From NCBI RefSeq assembly GCF_943193015.1, contig NZ_CALPCM010000033.1, positions 1 to 31,106 on the forward strand: a DNA stretch of 31,106 nucleotides, written 5' to 3'. The translations under genes were made by a program, and so were the position numbers. Origin of the DNA: Hominisplanchenecus_A murintestinalis. Its GTDB lineage: Bacteria > Bacillota > Clostridia > Lachnospirales > Lachnospiraceae. Each line of letters opens with the position of its first letter. The first letter of the stretch is position 1. Positions 22,557 through 29,873 of the stretch are shown piece by piece. Under the pieces are notes generated by a model. That model was given only the letters and a program-made list of their open reading frames with translations, ran no database searches and was not told where the DNA came from.

Positions 22557-23609
22557 ATGGAACCTTTAAAAATAGGCGATTTGATTTTGAAAAAACCGAT
22601 TTTCCAGGGCGGGATGGGAATCGGCGTTAGTTTATCAGGGCTTGCCGGGGCGGTAGCAAAAGAAGGCGGCGCGGGCACGATTTCTGCGGCGCAGATTGGC
22701 TTTAGGGAAGAGGATTTTGACGAGAATCCCCTTCAGGCAAACCTGCGGGCTATGGGAAAGGAATTAAAAAAAGCGCGCGCTGCTGCGCCCGGAGGCGTTC
22801 TCGGATTTAATATTATGGCTGCGATGCGCCATTATAAAGAGTATGTCATACAGGCAGTAAAGCTTGGCGCGGACTTTATCGTATCGGGAGCAGGGCTTCC
22901 GGCAGAGCTTCCGGCTCTTACAGGGCGTCATCCCATCAAGCTTGCGCCCATTGTCTCAACGGAGAAATCGGCCAGGGTGATTCTTCAGTATTGGGCAAAA
23001 AAATACAGCCGTGTACCTGACTTTATTGTAATAGAAGGGCCAAAGGCAGGAGGGCATCTGGGATTTACCAAAGAACAGCTGGAGGGACTTAACGGAGACA
23101 GCTATAAAGCTGAAATCAGAAGAATGATAGAAAGGATCCGTCAGTATGAAGAACAGTTTAAGAAGAAAATCCCGGTAGTCCTGGGAGGGGGAATCAGCAG
23201 CAGGGAACTGTCCAGCCAGGCATTTGCCCTGGGGGCAGACGCCGTCCAGGCGGCCAGTAAATTCGTTGTGACGAAAGAATGCGACGCCGCAGAGGCGTAC
23301 AAAAAAGCCTATATAGATGCAAAGAAGGAAGATATCATCCTGGTAAAAAGCCCTGTCGGAATGCCGGGAAGAGCAGTCAGGAACCAATTTACAGAACGCG
23401 TTATGTACGGTGAGAATATCCCACCGAAAAAGTGCCGCCGCTGCCTGAAAAAGTGTAACCCGGCGGCGATTCCTTACTGTATTACCGAATCGCTCATCCG
23501 TGCGGTGAAGGGAGATACAGAAAACGGATTAATCTTCTGCGGCGCAGACGCATATAAATCAGACAGGATAGAAACTGTGGCAGAGGTTATCAATGGGCTG
23601 CTTCCATAA
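22557..23609 (+). CDS. FabX-like FMN / iron-sulfur FabK paralog, candidate unsaturated fatty acid synthase
   Basis: 350 aa NMO/FabK-type TIM-barrel flavoprotein: PIFQGGMGIGVS near 14-25, IVSGAGLP (108-115), H167 in KAGGHLGF and VVLGGGISSREL near 207. Unlike FabK at 14685, it ends with a cysteine motif C293-x2-C296-x3-C300-x7-C308, then GLIFCGADAY and a short helix. H. pylori FabX has the same layout, as I recall it: a C-terminal [4Fe-4S] cluster and FMN. FabX oxidises and isomerises decanoyl-ACP to cis-3-decenoyl-ACP. Segments ECDA...KKEDIILVKSPVGMPGRA and the C-terminal tail also resemble FabX from memory. Databases would probably call it nitronate monooxygenase. The ATG at 22557 has GGGAG 7 bases upstream. 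The function is inferred from motif and operon. Confidence 0.8.
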   Translation: MEPLKIGDLILKKPIFQGGMGIGVSLSGLAGAVAKEGGAGTISAAQIGFREEDFDENPLQANLRAMGKELKKARAAAPGGVLGFNIMAAMRHYKEYVIQAVKLGADFIVSGAGLPAELPALTGRHPIKLAPIVSTEKSARVILQYWAKKYSRVPDFIVIEGPKAGGHLGFTKEQLEGLNGDSYKAEIRRMIERIRQYEEQFKKKIPVVLGGGISSRELSSQAFALGADAVQAASKFVVTKECDAAEAYKKAYIDAKKEDIILVKSPVGMPGRAVRNQFTERVMYGENIPPKKCRRCLKKCNPAAIPYCITESLIRAVKGDTENGLIFCGADAYKSDRIETVAEVINGLLP

Positions 23610-23621
23610 GGGCGGCAGGTA

Positions 23622-23630
23622 TGTTATGAT
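23622..23630 (+). promoter_or_regulatory. Possible extended -10 promoter before the TetR gene
   Basis: TGT directly before TATGAT (23625-23630) forms an extended -10; the -35 (TTCCAT, 23602-23607, 17-base spacer) is poor. It would let the regulator be made separately from the operon. Weak call. Confidence 0.35.
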
Positions 23631-23663
23631 ATACAGCAGAATATCCTTCGGAGGAACGCGCTG

Positions 23664-24206
23664 ATGCCAAATTTATTTTCAAAGAATTATAATAAAAGGA
23701 CAAGATTTACCAGAATGTGCATAGGTGAGGCCGTGTTTGCCCTTATGGACAAAAAGGCGTACAGTGCAATAAAGATTTCGGATATCGTAAAAAAGGCAGG
23801 CGTGTCCAGGATGACTTTTTATCATTATTATGAAAGCAAAGAGGATGCGCTGGCAGATTTTTTCCATGAGATTGTTGCCGGATATGTGAGAGAATGTATT
23901 TCCGGGAAAGGGAAGTACGGGAAGTTCCATGACGTGGAAAGTATTATACATGCATTGAAATACTTTGACCAGTATGCCGGATTTATTCTGAAACTGGTTC
24001 ATGCGAAGCTGTATTATATTGTTATTGACGCCATGAACGAATATATGATGAATCGGATTCTGCCGCATTATAAAATTCCGGATTACGAGTTATATTTTTA
24101 CGGAGGCGCGCTGCTCAATGTGTTCCTTATGTGGCAGGAGAAAGGAAAACAGGAATCTGCCGAAGAGATTGCCCGGATGATTGCCGCGGGTATAGCGCAT
24201 TCCTGA
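23664..24206 (+). CDS. TetR/AcrR family transcriptional regulator
   Basis: 180 aa. The N-terminal TetR DNA-binding domain spans about 14-62. Its helix-turn-helix at 37-56 (KISDIVKKAGVSRMTFYHYY) is canonical. The rest is an all-helical ligand and dimer domain with many aromatic residues (Phe, Tyr), which suits a hydrophobic ligand such as an acyl chain. GGAGGA lies 8 bases before the ATG. It is 54 bases downstream of the FabX-like gene and in the same direction, so it probably shares the fab transcript and may have its own weak promoter. Control of the fab operon is inferred from position; an inverted repeat at 13261-13289 is a candidate target. A bidirectional terminator follows. Confidence 0.92.
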   Translation: MPNLFSKNYNKRTRFTRMCIGEAVFALMDKKAYSAIKISDIVKKAGVSRMTFYHYYESKEDALADFFHEIVAGYVRECISGKGKYGKFHDVESIIHALKYFDQYAGFILKLVHAKLYYIVIDAMNEYMMNRILPHYKIPDYELYFYGGALLNVFLMWQEKGKQESAEEIARMIAAGIAHS

Positions 24207-24249
24207 GAGAAACGGGGCGGCGGTCAATAGGATATGATTGGAATATATG

Positions 24250-24290
24250 AAAAGGCCGCTGGAATGGGCAGCGGTCTTTTCGCGTTTTTT
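24250..24290. terminator. Bidirectional terminator between the fab operon and the kinase gene
   Basis: GGCCGCTG (24254-24261) and CAGCGGTC (24269-24276) form a stem with a 7-base loop. It is flanked by A4 on the left and T4 on the right, with a further T6 at 24285-24290. It can serve the plus-strand fab operon and the minus-strand kinase gene ending at 24296. Confidence 0.88.
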
Positions 24291-24295
24291 GAGTT

Positions 24296-26482
24296 TCATA
24301 ATTGCTTTGCTGTATTCTCTATTTTTTTCAAAAGGATATCTATATCAATAGGTTTTGTTAGGAAATCGTTCATACCGCTTGCCAGGGCGCGCTCTTTGTC
24401 TTCCTGAAATGTGTTGGCGGTGCATGCATAAATCATGACGGATTTAGCATCAGCCCGTTCCAGTTTTCGAATTTCCATGGATGCGGTACAGCCGTCCATG
24501 ACAGGCATCTGCATATCCATCAGGATAATATCAAATTCACCTATTGCAGAGGCAGAGAACAGTTCCACAGCTTCTATGCCGTTTTTCGCAAGGGAGGTTT
24601 CGAAACCTTCCATTTCCAAAATCTCCAGCAGGATTTCAGCGTTTAGTTCGACATCTTCAGCGACCAGGACTTTTACGGGGCGATTACTTTCTTTATCTGC
24701 CGCCAGGGTATCGTCCTCGGAAGTATTTTCTTTCTCAAATTGTTTCTGGTGTTCCGGGATATCTTTTACAATGACAGAGGGAATCGTGACGGTAAAGGTA
24801 CTTCCGACATGAAGTTCACTCTCTACAGTGATGTTGCCGCCCATGGCGTTTGTCAGCAGCTTGCTGATTGCCATTCCAAGCCCGGTTCCTTTCACTCCGT
24901 TTGTATTCCGGTTCCTTTCCTGGCTGAAAGGGTCAAAAATTTGAGAGATGTATTCTTTTGATATGCCGATTCCTGCGTCTTCGCACTGATAAATTGTGGT
25001 CACATGCATAGCGTCTGTTTTTTCCTGGGTTACGGAAAAACGGATATATTTGCCTTTCGGCGTAAACTTAGCGGCATTCCCTATAATGTTCATCAGAATC
25101 TGTTTGATACGGGTGGCATCACCCTCAATGTAAGGTTCTGTCAGTTTTTTTTCGACAATAAATTCCACACCGCGGTTTTTAATATTATCTGCCTGCATGG
25201 AAGAAATTTCATCAATCAGTACAGGCAGAGAGAGTGGTTCGTTTATAATATCAACTTTGCCGGCCTGAAGTTTGGACATATCCAGAACATCGTTTACCAG
25301 GGACAAAAGGTAATTTGCCGTGCTGTGAGATTTTCTCAGCCATTCTTTAATCTGCGGCTTCCGGGTGTCATCGTCGATATTTGCCAGGAGCAGGTGATTC
25401 ATACCGATTAGACCGTTTAGAGGGGTACGTATTTCATGGCTCATGTTAGAAAGGAATTCCTTTTGGGATTTTGCTTTTTCTGATGCCCTTATGGTTTTCA
25501 GCTGATATCTCATCATGACCAGCAGCATGCCGATTACAGTCGCGATGCAGATTGCCAGCATAACCATGCTCATAGTAACAAATGCCCTGGTCTGTTCCAT
25601 GAAAACTTCTTCGTTTACAGACATAGTAAAATACAGATTTATTTCATTCCCAAATGGCATGAAATAAAATAATTCCCTATATTTTTCACCGTCATGCGCA
25701 TGATAAAATCCGAAAGTTTCCAGGTTTTTAAGCCGCTGCCGGACTTCCTCATTTGAAAACTCAGAATCCCGGGACTCCGATAAATGTTTAAATAGGTTAT
25801 TCCTCTTATTCAGGTAAATTTCCTTGTTAATATTTACGATATAGTCGCCGTTCATATCAATAAGGGCGCTGTGCCCGCGGGCTTCACCATTCTTGATAAA
25901 ACTGTCAATAACCATATTATCACGGATAGATGAGATGTCGCTGATTCCAATCAAAGCTGACATTTTCTTTCCGCCGATTTTGGAGTCCTTCAAACGGATG
26001 CCGTACAGGATGTTTTCTTTTTCACCGTCCGTATTCTGAATGTTGCCTTCGAACCGTGCGACAACCTTTTCCGTGTCATTTAGAAAATACGAAAGGAAAT
26101 CCTGCGCTCCGTTTGCGGCGTGGTCACCGGGAATACAGGAGGCATACTTATCCGTATAAACGGCGCCGTCCTCTGCGATAAGATAGATATGTGAAAATCC
26201 GCTGGAAGCGCATTCCAGATTTAGACCTGTCTCAATATCCTGTGGGGTTTTGCAGTTATAGTAAAAAAAACGCTGATGGATTTTAGCTAAATTCTCCCAG
26301 CAGGTTTCAATGTATGTCTGGATAGCAGTTTTATCATGTTCAGCAATTTCACTGATTGAATGGATAATATTATCCGAAATTGTCTGATTTAGCTGTTTAG
26401 TATAAAAAAATGTGACGAAACAGACAATTGCCAATGTAGAAACTGTTAGCAGAAAATAAAAAGATTTACGTTTCTTTTCCAC
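24296..26482 (-). CDS. Hybrid sensor histidine kinase with extracellular sensor and receiver domain
   Basis: 728 aa membrane-bound kinase. TM1 spans about 8-27; the extracellular region (28-300) looks like a double-Cache ligand sensor (HIYLIAEDGAVYTDKY near 98; ALIDMNGDYIVNINKE near 206). TM2 spans about 301-324. The HisKA domain has phospho-acceptor H349 in NMSHEIRTPLNG. The HATPase has the N-box IIGNAAKF near 467, D502 in EDAGIGIS and GTGLGMAIS near 532. The C-terminal receiver (602-725) has acceptor D656 in ILMDMQMPVMDG, acidic residues in AED (608-610) and K710 in TKPID. There is no Hpt and no response regulator in the window, so its phosphorelay partner is elsewhere. It starts at GTG 26482, with GAGG 8 bases upstream. 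A palindrome lies over its probable promoter. Confidence 0.92.
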   Translation of the reverse strand: MEKKRKSFYFLLTVSTLAIVCFVTFFYTKQLNQTISDNIIHSISEIAEHDKTAIQTYIETCWENLAKIHQRFFYYNCKTPQDIETGLNLECASSGFSHIYLIAEDGAVYTDKYASCIPGDHAANGAQDFLSYFLNDTEKVVARFEGNIQNTDGEKENILYGIRLKDSKIGGKKMSALIGISDISSIRDNMVIDSFIKNGEARGHSALIDMNGDYIVNINKEIYLNKRNNLFKHLSESRDSEFSNEEVRQRLKNLETFGFYHAHDGEKYRELFYFMPFGNEINLYFTMSVNEEVFMEQTRAFVTMSMVMLAICIATVIGMLLVMMRYQLKTIRASEKAKSQKEFLSNMSHEIRTPLNGLIGMNHLLLANIDDDTRKPQIKEWLRKSHSTANYLLSLVNDVLDMSKLQAGKVDIINEPLSLPVLIDEISSMQADNIKNRGVEFIVEKKLTEPYIEGDATRIKQILMNIIGNAAKFTPKGKYIRFSVTQEKTDAMHVTTIYQCEDAGIGISKEYISQIFDPFSQERNRNTNGVKGTGLGMAISKLLTNAMGGNITVESELHVGSTFTVTIPSVIVKDIPEHQKQFEKENTSEDDTLAADKESNRPVKVLVAEDVELNAEILLEILEMEGFETSLAKNGIEAVELFSASAIGEFDIILMDMQMPVMDGCTASMEIRKLERADAKSVMIYACTANTFQEDKERALASGMNDFLTKPIDIDILLKKIENTAKQL

Positions 26483-26552
26483 TTTTCATACCTCATGTCT
26501 GCTCTGTTTGAGCTGCTGATTAAGTTTATAGGAAGTCATCGTTTCCTGAACG

Positions 26553-26577
26553 AATGATATTTTAATACTATATCATT
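26553..26577. promoter_or_regulatory. Inverted repeat over the probable kinase promoter
   Basis: AATGATAT (26553-26560) and ATATCATT (26570-26577) form a perfect 8-bp inverted repeat with a 9-base spacer, about 70 bases before the kinase start. On the minus strand the right arm contains TGA followed by TATAGT, a possible extended -10, so a bound protein would cover the promoter. The rest of 26483-26652 shows no other feature. Confidence 0.4.
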
Positions 26578-26652
26578 TTTCTTAAAAAGTCTATACTTAT
26601 TTGTGGCTGTCGGTCATGTCGGGATGCTTTTAAATCCCGGTTTGGCAATTAT

Positions 26653-26692
26653 AAAAAGAATCCGGGTTCCGCCAGAAAGCGGTTCCCGGATT
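26653..26692 (-). terminator. Intrinsic terminator of the lipoprotein gene
   Basis: On the minus strand, AATCCGGG pairs with CCCGGATT, an inner CCGC pairs with GCGG across a symmetric AA/AA internal loop, and CTTTTTAT follows. It lies 29 bases after the lipoprotein stop at 26721. Confidence 0.9.
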
Positions 26693-26720
26693 TATAATTT
26701 CTAACATGGTAAATAGCGTC

Positions 26721-27323
26721 TTACCAGGGATGGAAATTTCCATTTGAATCGGTAGCGCCATCATCGCCTAAGGTATAGGTGACGCCGTTGCCGTCTGCCC
26801 AGTTCCCGTTGGAATCTTTTGTCAAACGGACGAAAGAACCGTCGCTGAGGTAAAGGTCTACGGCCTCTCCGGTATCTGTGCCGTTTACTCCAGTGGAGCT
26901 GCGGGCTTCCGGCGGATCATAGTAGTACAGGGTTCCTTCATTATCAAGTATGTCGTGTTCAAGAAAAGTATAGGTTTTTCCGTTCTCGTCTGCCCATTCT
27001 TCGTCGGAATTCAGAGAAACATGGATACGGTTTCCGGCCTCGTCGTAAAAATAGCGGTCTTTCTCATCAGAAGCGCTGTCGGAACCAGGCTCTGTGTCCG
27101 GCGCTTCCGTAGATGTTTCCGTTTGTTTTATGGTTTCCGTCTGTTTCTGGGTTTCTGTTACTGCCTGTGTTTCTGTCAGCTTTTCAGTAGCAGGCTGAAT
27201 CTGGCTCTCGGCCTGGGTACCGGCTGAAGTTTCATTTTCCGGGGCGGCTTTACAGCCATTGAGCATAGCTGTGCAGAGCAGGCTGGCGCATGTAAGTATG
27301 AAAAGTTTTTTATAATTTTTCAT
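26721..27323 (-). CDS. Lipoprotein with Thr/Glu/Gln-rich stalk and WADxNG repeats
   Basis: 200 aa. The lipoprotein signal peptide has lipobox L21-N-G-C24. Residues about 25-90 are a low-complexity Thr/Glu/Gln stalk resembling that of the lipoprotein at 11098. The C-terminal ~110 residues hold at least two related units centred on EWADENGKTYTF (about 110) and NWADGNGVTYTL (about 180), each preceded by an aromatic strand (FYDEAGNRIHVS; LYLSDGSFVRLT). They read like short extracellular beta repeats. I do not recognise a named family. The ATG at 27323 has GGAGGA 8 bases upstream; the longer frame to 27392 runs into the promoter. Single-gene unit with its own promoter and terminator. Confidence 0.85.
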   Translation of the reverse strand: MKNYKKLFILTCASLLCTAMLNGCKAAPENETSAGTQAESQIQPATEKLTETQAVTETQKQTETIKQTETSTEAPDTEPGSDSASDEKDRYFYDEAGNRIHVSLNSDEEWADENGKTYTFLEHDILDNEGTLYYYDPPEARSSTGVNGTDTGEAVDLYLSDGSFVRLTKDSNGNWADGNGVTYTLGDDGATDSNGNFHPW

Positions 27324-27363
27324 GTAGTATTCCTCCATTTCTGTTTGATGTCTGTACGCTCTT

Positions 27364-27392
27364 ATTGTAGAGGATTCGACAAAATATGTCAA
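27364..27392 (-). promoter_or_regulatory. Promoter of the WADxNG lipoprotein
   Basis: On the minus strand a perfect TTGACA (27387-27392) and TACAAT (27364-27369) are 17 bases apart, about 40 bases before the start at 27323. Near-consensus, so constitutive expression is likely unless repressed. The stretch 27393-27488 is AT-rich and shows nothing else. Confidence 0.8.
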
Positions 27393-27488
27393 TTATATTA
27401 CACAATATTAATAAAATATTAAGCAACACATAAGAAGATAACAGAAAGCGTGAAAAAGCCGGCGAAGGCAAAACAGATGACATGATAT

Positions 27489-27517
27489 TTGACAGATTCA
27501 AGGCAGTATATTAAAAT
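27489..27517 (+). promoter_or_regulatory. Promoter of the two-helix membrane protein gene
   Basis: A perfect TTGACA (27489-27494) and TAAAAT (27512-27517) are 17 bases apart, about 58 bases before the start at 27576. This rules out the upstream TTG start at 27489, which lies in the -35. Confidence 0.75.
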
Positions 27518-27575
27518 AAGTAGAAAAAGCGGCAAAATGCAGCTTGCCAAAAGCTTACTTGCCTTGGAGGGTCAT

Positions 27576-28061
27576 ATGTTTAAAAAGATGAAAGAGTCAG
27601 TATCTGCGGAGAGGAGAAAACAGGGAAGTTCCGGGGAATATGAAGAGAAAGCAGACAGGGATAACAGGCTTTTTAAAAGATATGCGTTGATATCAAACGG
27701 TGCATATGCGTTGGCAGCCGTTCTTGTGGTGGGAAGCGCGATTATAAGAGTCGGCAGTGAAAGCATGCGGTTAATCGTCTGGGTAGCGCTTGGAATCGTG
27801 CTGGTGGGAATGATAGCTTCCGCTCTGGCAGGGAGCCATAATGGCAGTATGGAAAGCCGTTTTACGACAGGAGCCGGGACGGCGCGCGAGATAGAAAAAA
27901 AATATAAAGCACATTTGAAAGCCGAGAAGAAGCTTTTGGAAAAAGGGCTTCTGGAAGAGCCTGTGCTCACTCGGGAAATATCTGTAAAGGCAGAGCCGGT
28001 GTCTGCGCTGGAGGCAGGGAAACAAGAAGAACAGGCAGAAAAAGAGACAGTTTCCGACTGA
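27576..28061 (+). CDS. Two-helix membrane protein of unknown function
   Basis: 161 aa. A charged N-terminal cytosolic stretch (1-36) is followed by TM1 at about 39-59 and TM2 at about 66-86, with a short loop containing GSES. The C-terminal ~70 residues are charged, probably cytosolic and helical (REIEKKYKAHLKAEKKLLEKG), ending in a Glu-rich tail. Both termini should therefore be inside. No family recognised. The start is the ATG at 27576 with GGAGG 5 bases upstream. It has a good promoter of its own, and the next gene has a separate one. Confidence 0.75.
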   Translation: MFKKMKESVSAERRKQGSSGEYEEKADRDNRLFKRYALISNGAYALAAVLVVGSAIIRVGSESMRLIVWVALGIVLVGMIASALAGSHNGSMESRFTTGAGTAREIEKKYKAHLKAEKKLLEKGLLEEPVLTREISVKAEPVSALEAGKQEEQAEKETVSD

Positions 28062-28082
28062 AATTTTCGTGGAGAAAAACGG

Positions 28083-28111
28083 TTGCACCATTTTTCTAAA
28101 TGTGTTAATAT
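28083..28111 (+). promoter_or_regulatory. Predicted promoter of the ACT-hom operon
   Basis: TTGCAC (28083-28088) and TAATAT (28106-28111) are 17 bases apart, with TGT directly before the -10 (extended -10). About 45 bases of leader precede the start at 28162, too short for a T-box. Confidence 0.55.
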
Positions 28112-28161
28112 CTTTGTTGTGAAAACAGATGTATTCCAAGAGCGAACAAATGGGAGGTACT

Positions 28162-28605
28162 ATGTTGAAAAAAAGCGAATACTTTGTGGTTAAGCAGAAG
28201 GCTGTCCCAGAAGTATTGCAGAAAGTAGTGGAGGCGAAAAGGCTTCTGGAATCTGAGAAGGCTGTTACGGTGCAAGAGGCAACAGAGCAGGCGGGTATCA
28301 GCAGAAGTTCATTTTATAAGTACAAGAATGACATTTTCCCGTTTCATGATAATGCGAGAGGGAAAAGTATTACCTTCGTGATTCAGATGAATGATGAGCC
28401 GGGGCTGCTTTCAGATGTTTTACATGTGGTTGCGGATTATAACGCCAACATTCTGACAATTCATCAGAGTATCCCGATTAACGGGGTGGCTTCTCTGACT
28501 CTGACGGTGGACATCCTGCCCACGACAGGGGACAGTTCGGATATGATTAAGGAAATTGAAGGAAAAGAAGGCGTTATGTATTTAAAAATACTGGCCAGGG
28601 AATGA
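28162..28605 (+). CDS. UPF0735 ACT-domain protein (PheB-like)
   Basis: 147 aa. The N-terminal ~65 residues contain a helix-turn-helix-like segment (EATEQAGISRSSFYKYKNDIFPF), the conserved core of the UPF0735 family to which B. subtilis PheB belongs. The C-terminal ~75 residues form an ACT domain (FVIQMNDEPGLLSDVLHVVADYNANILTIHQ), an amino-acid-binding fold. The ATG at 28162 has GGGAGG upstream; an in-frame ATG at 28129 has none. It lies 28 bases before hom, so it may sense an amino acid and adjust threonine or methionine synthesis. Its biochemical role is not established to my knowledge. Confidence 0.9.
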   Translation: MLKKSEYFVVKQKAVPEVLQKVVEAKRLLESEKAVTVQEATEQAGISRSSFYKYKNDIFPFHDNARGKSITFVIQMNDEPGLLSDVLHVVADYNANILTIHQSIPINGVASLTLTVDILPTTGDSSDMIKEIEGKEGVMYLKILARE

Positions 28606-28633
28606 AGGGGCCGAAAGAAAGGAAAGATTAGAG

Positions 28634-29848
28634 ATGATACAGGTAGCAGTGTTAGGATATGGTACAGTAGGAAGCGGAGTTGTGGAGGTTATCAACACCA
28701 ATAGCAGCAGCATCAACAAAAAGGCAGGCGAGGAAATCAACATCAAATATGTGCTTGACCTTCGGGATTTCCCGGGTGATCCGGTGCAGGAGAAAATCGT
28801 GCATGATTTTGATATTATTTTAAATGATCCGGAAATCCGGATTATTGCAGAAGTAATGGGCGGTGTAGAGCCGGCGTATACTTTTACGAAGAAAGCGCTG
28901 CTGGCAGGAAAGAGCGTGTGCACGTCAAATAAAGAACTCGTGGCAAGGCATGGCGCAGAGCTTCTCCAGATTGCCCGCGAGAATAACAGCAACTATCTGT
29001 TTGAGGCGAGCTGCGGCGGTGGTATTCCGATTATCCGGCCGCTGAATTCATCCCTCACCGCGGACGAGATTGACGAGATTACAGGAATCCTGAACGGCAC
29101 CACAAACTATATTCTGACGGAGATGTTTGAAAAGGGGTCTGATTTTGCAGATGTATTGAAAGAAGCCCAGGATAAAGGATATGCAGAGAGAAATCCGGAG
29201 GCCGATGTGGAAGGTTATGATGCGTGCCGGAAAATCGCGATCCTGTCCTCCCTGGCATTTGGACGCCAGGTAAGTTTCGAAGATATTTATACAGAAGGCA
29301 TCACGGGAATAACAGCGGCAGACATCAAATATGTGAAAGCAATGGGAAAGACTGTAAAACTGCTGGCATACAGCCGGAAAGTTGACGGTAACATCTATGC
29401 GATGGTAGCGCCGGAAATCGTGGGCGTAGATGATCCCCTGTACAGCGTAAACGGAGTTTTCAATGCAATTTTTGTTCATGGGAATGTGCTGGGAGATGCA
29501 ATGTTCTATGGAAGCGGCGCGGGAAAATTGCCGACAGCCAGCGCAGTAGCAGCCGATATCGTGGATGAGGCAAGGCATTTGAATAAAAATATTATGTCCT
29601 TCTGGAGTCCTGAGAAACTGGAACTTGCGGATATCAGCAGTTCTGCGAAGAAATTTTTTGTACGCGTAAAGGGAAATCCGGAGACGGATTTAGAAAAAGT
29701 AAGGACAATATTTGGCATGGTTCAGCCTATTGTGCTGCCTGAGCAGGAGGGCGAGTTTGGATTTATCACAGATGTGATGTCAGAAGCGGCATACAAAGAG
29801 AAGGCAGAACAGTACGGAGAAGTTATTAACAGGATCCGTGTGAGATAA
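28634..29848 (+). CDS. hom: Homoserine dehydrogenase
   Basis: 404 aa NAD(P)H-dependent enzyme converting aspartate semialdehyde to homoserine. Rossmann motif GYGTVGSGV is at 9-17; TSNKELVARHG near 95 is the conserved NK region; EASCGGGIPII near 118 and GILNGTTNYIL near 145 are hallmark motifs. EAQDKGYAERNPEADVEGYDACRK near 174-197 carries the catalytic acidic/Lys set. A C-terminal ACT-like regulatory domain (about 340-404, FFVRVKGNPE...) is present though shortish, so feedback by threonine is plausible. It sits between the ACT regulator and the phosphoglycerate-mutase-like gene. Confidence 0.96.
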   Translation: MIQVAVLGYGTVGSGVVEVINTNSSSINKKAGEEINIKYVLDLRDFPGDPVQEKIVHDFDIILNDPEIRIIAEVMGGVEPAYTFTKKALLAGKSVCTSNKELVARHGAELLQIARENNSNYLFEASCGGGIPIIRPLNSSLTADEIDEITGILNGTTNYILTEMFEKGSDFADVLKEAQDKGYAERNPEADVEGYDACRKIAILSSLAFGRQVSFEDIYTEGITGITAADIKYVKAMGKTVKLLAYSRKVDGNIYAMVAPEIVGVDDPLYSVNGVFNAIFVHGNVLGDAMFYGSGAGKLPTASAVAADIVDEARHLNKNIMSFWSPEKLELADISSSAKKFFVRVKGNPETDLEKVRTIFGMVQPIVLPEQEGEFGFITDVMSEAAYKEKAEQYGEVINRIRVR

Positions 29849-29873
29849 GCAGCAGGGATGGAGGCAGATAGAT

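Noticed and set aside
28112..28161. T-box or amino-acid riboswitch before the ACT-hom operon
   Set aside because: The leader is only about 45 bases and contains no T-box sequence or terminator.
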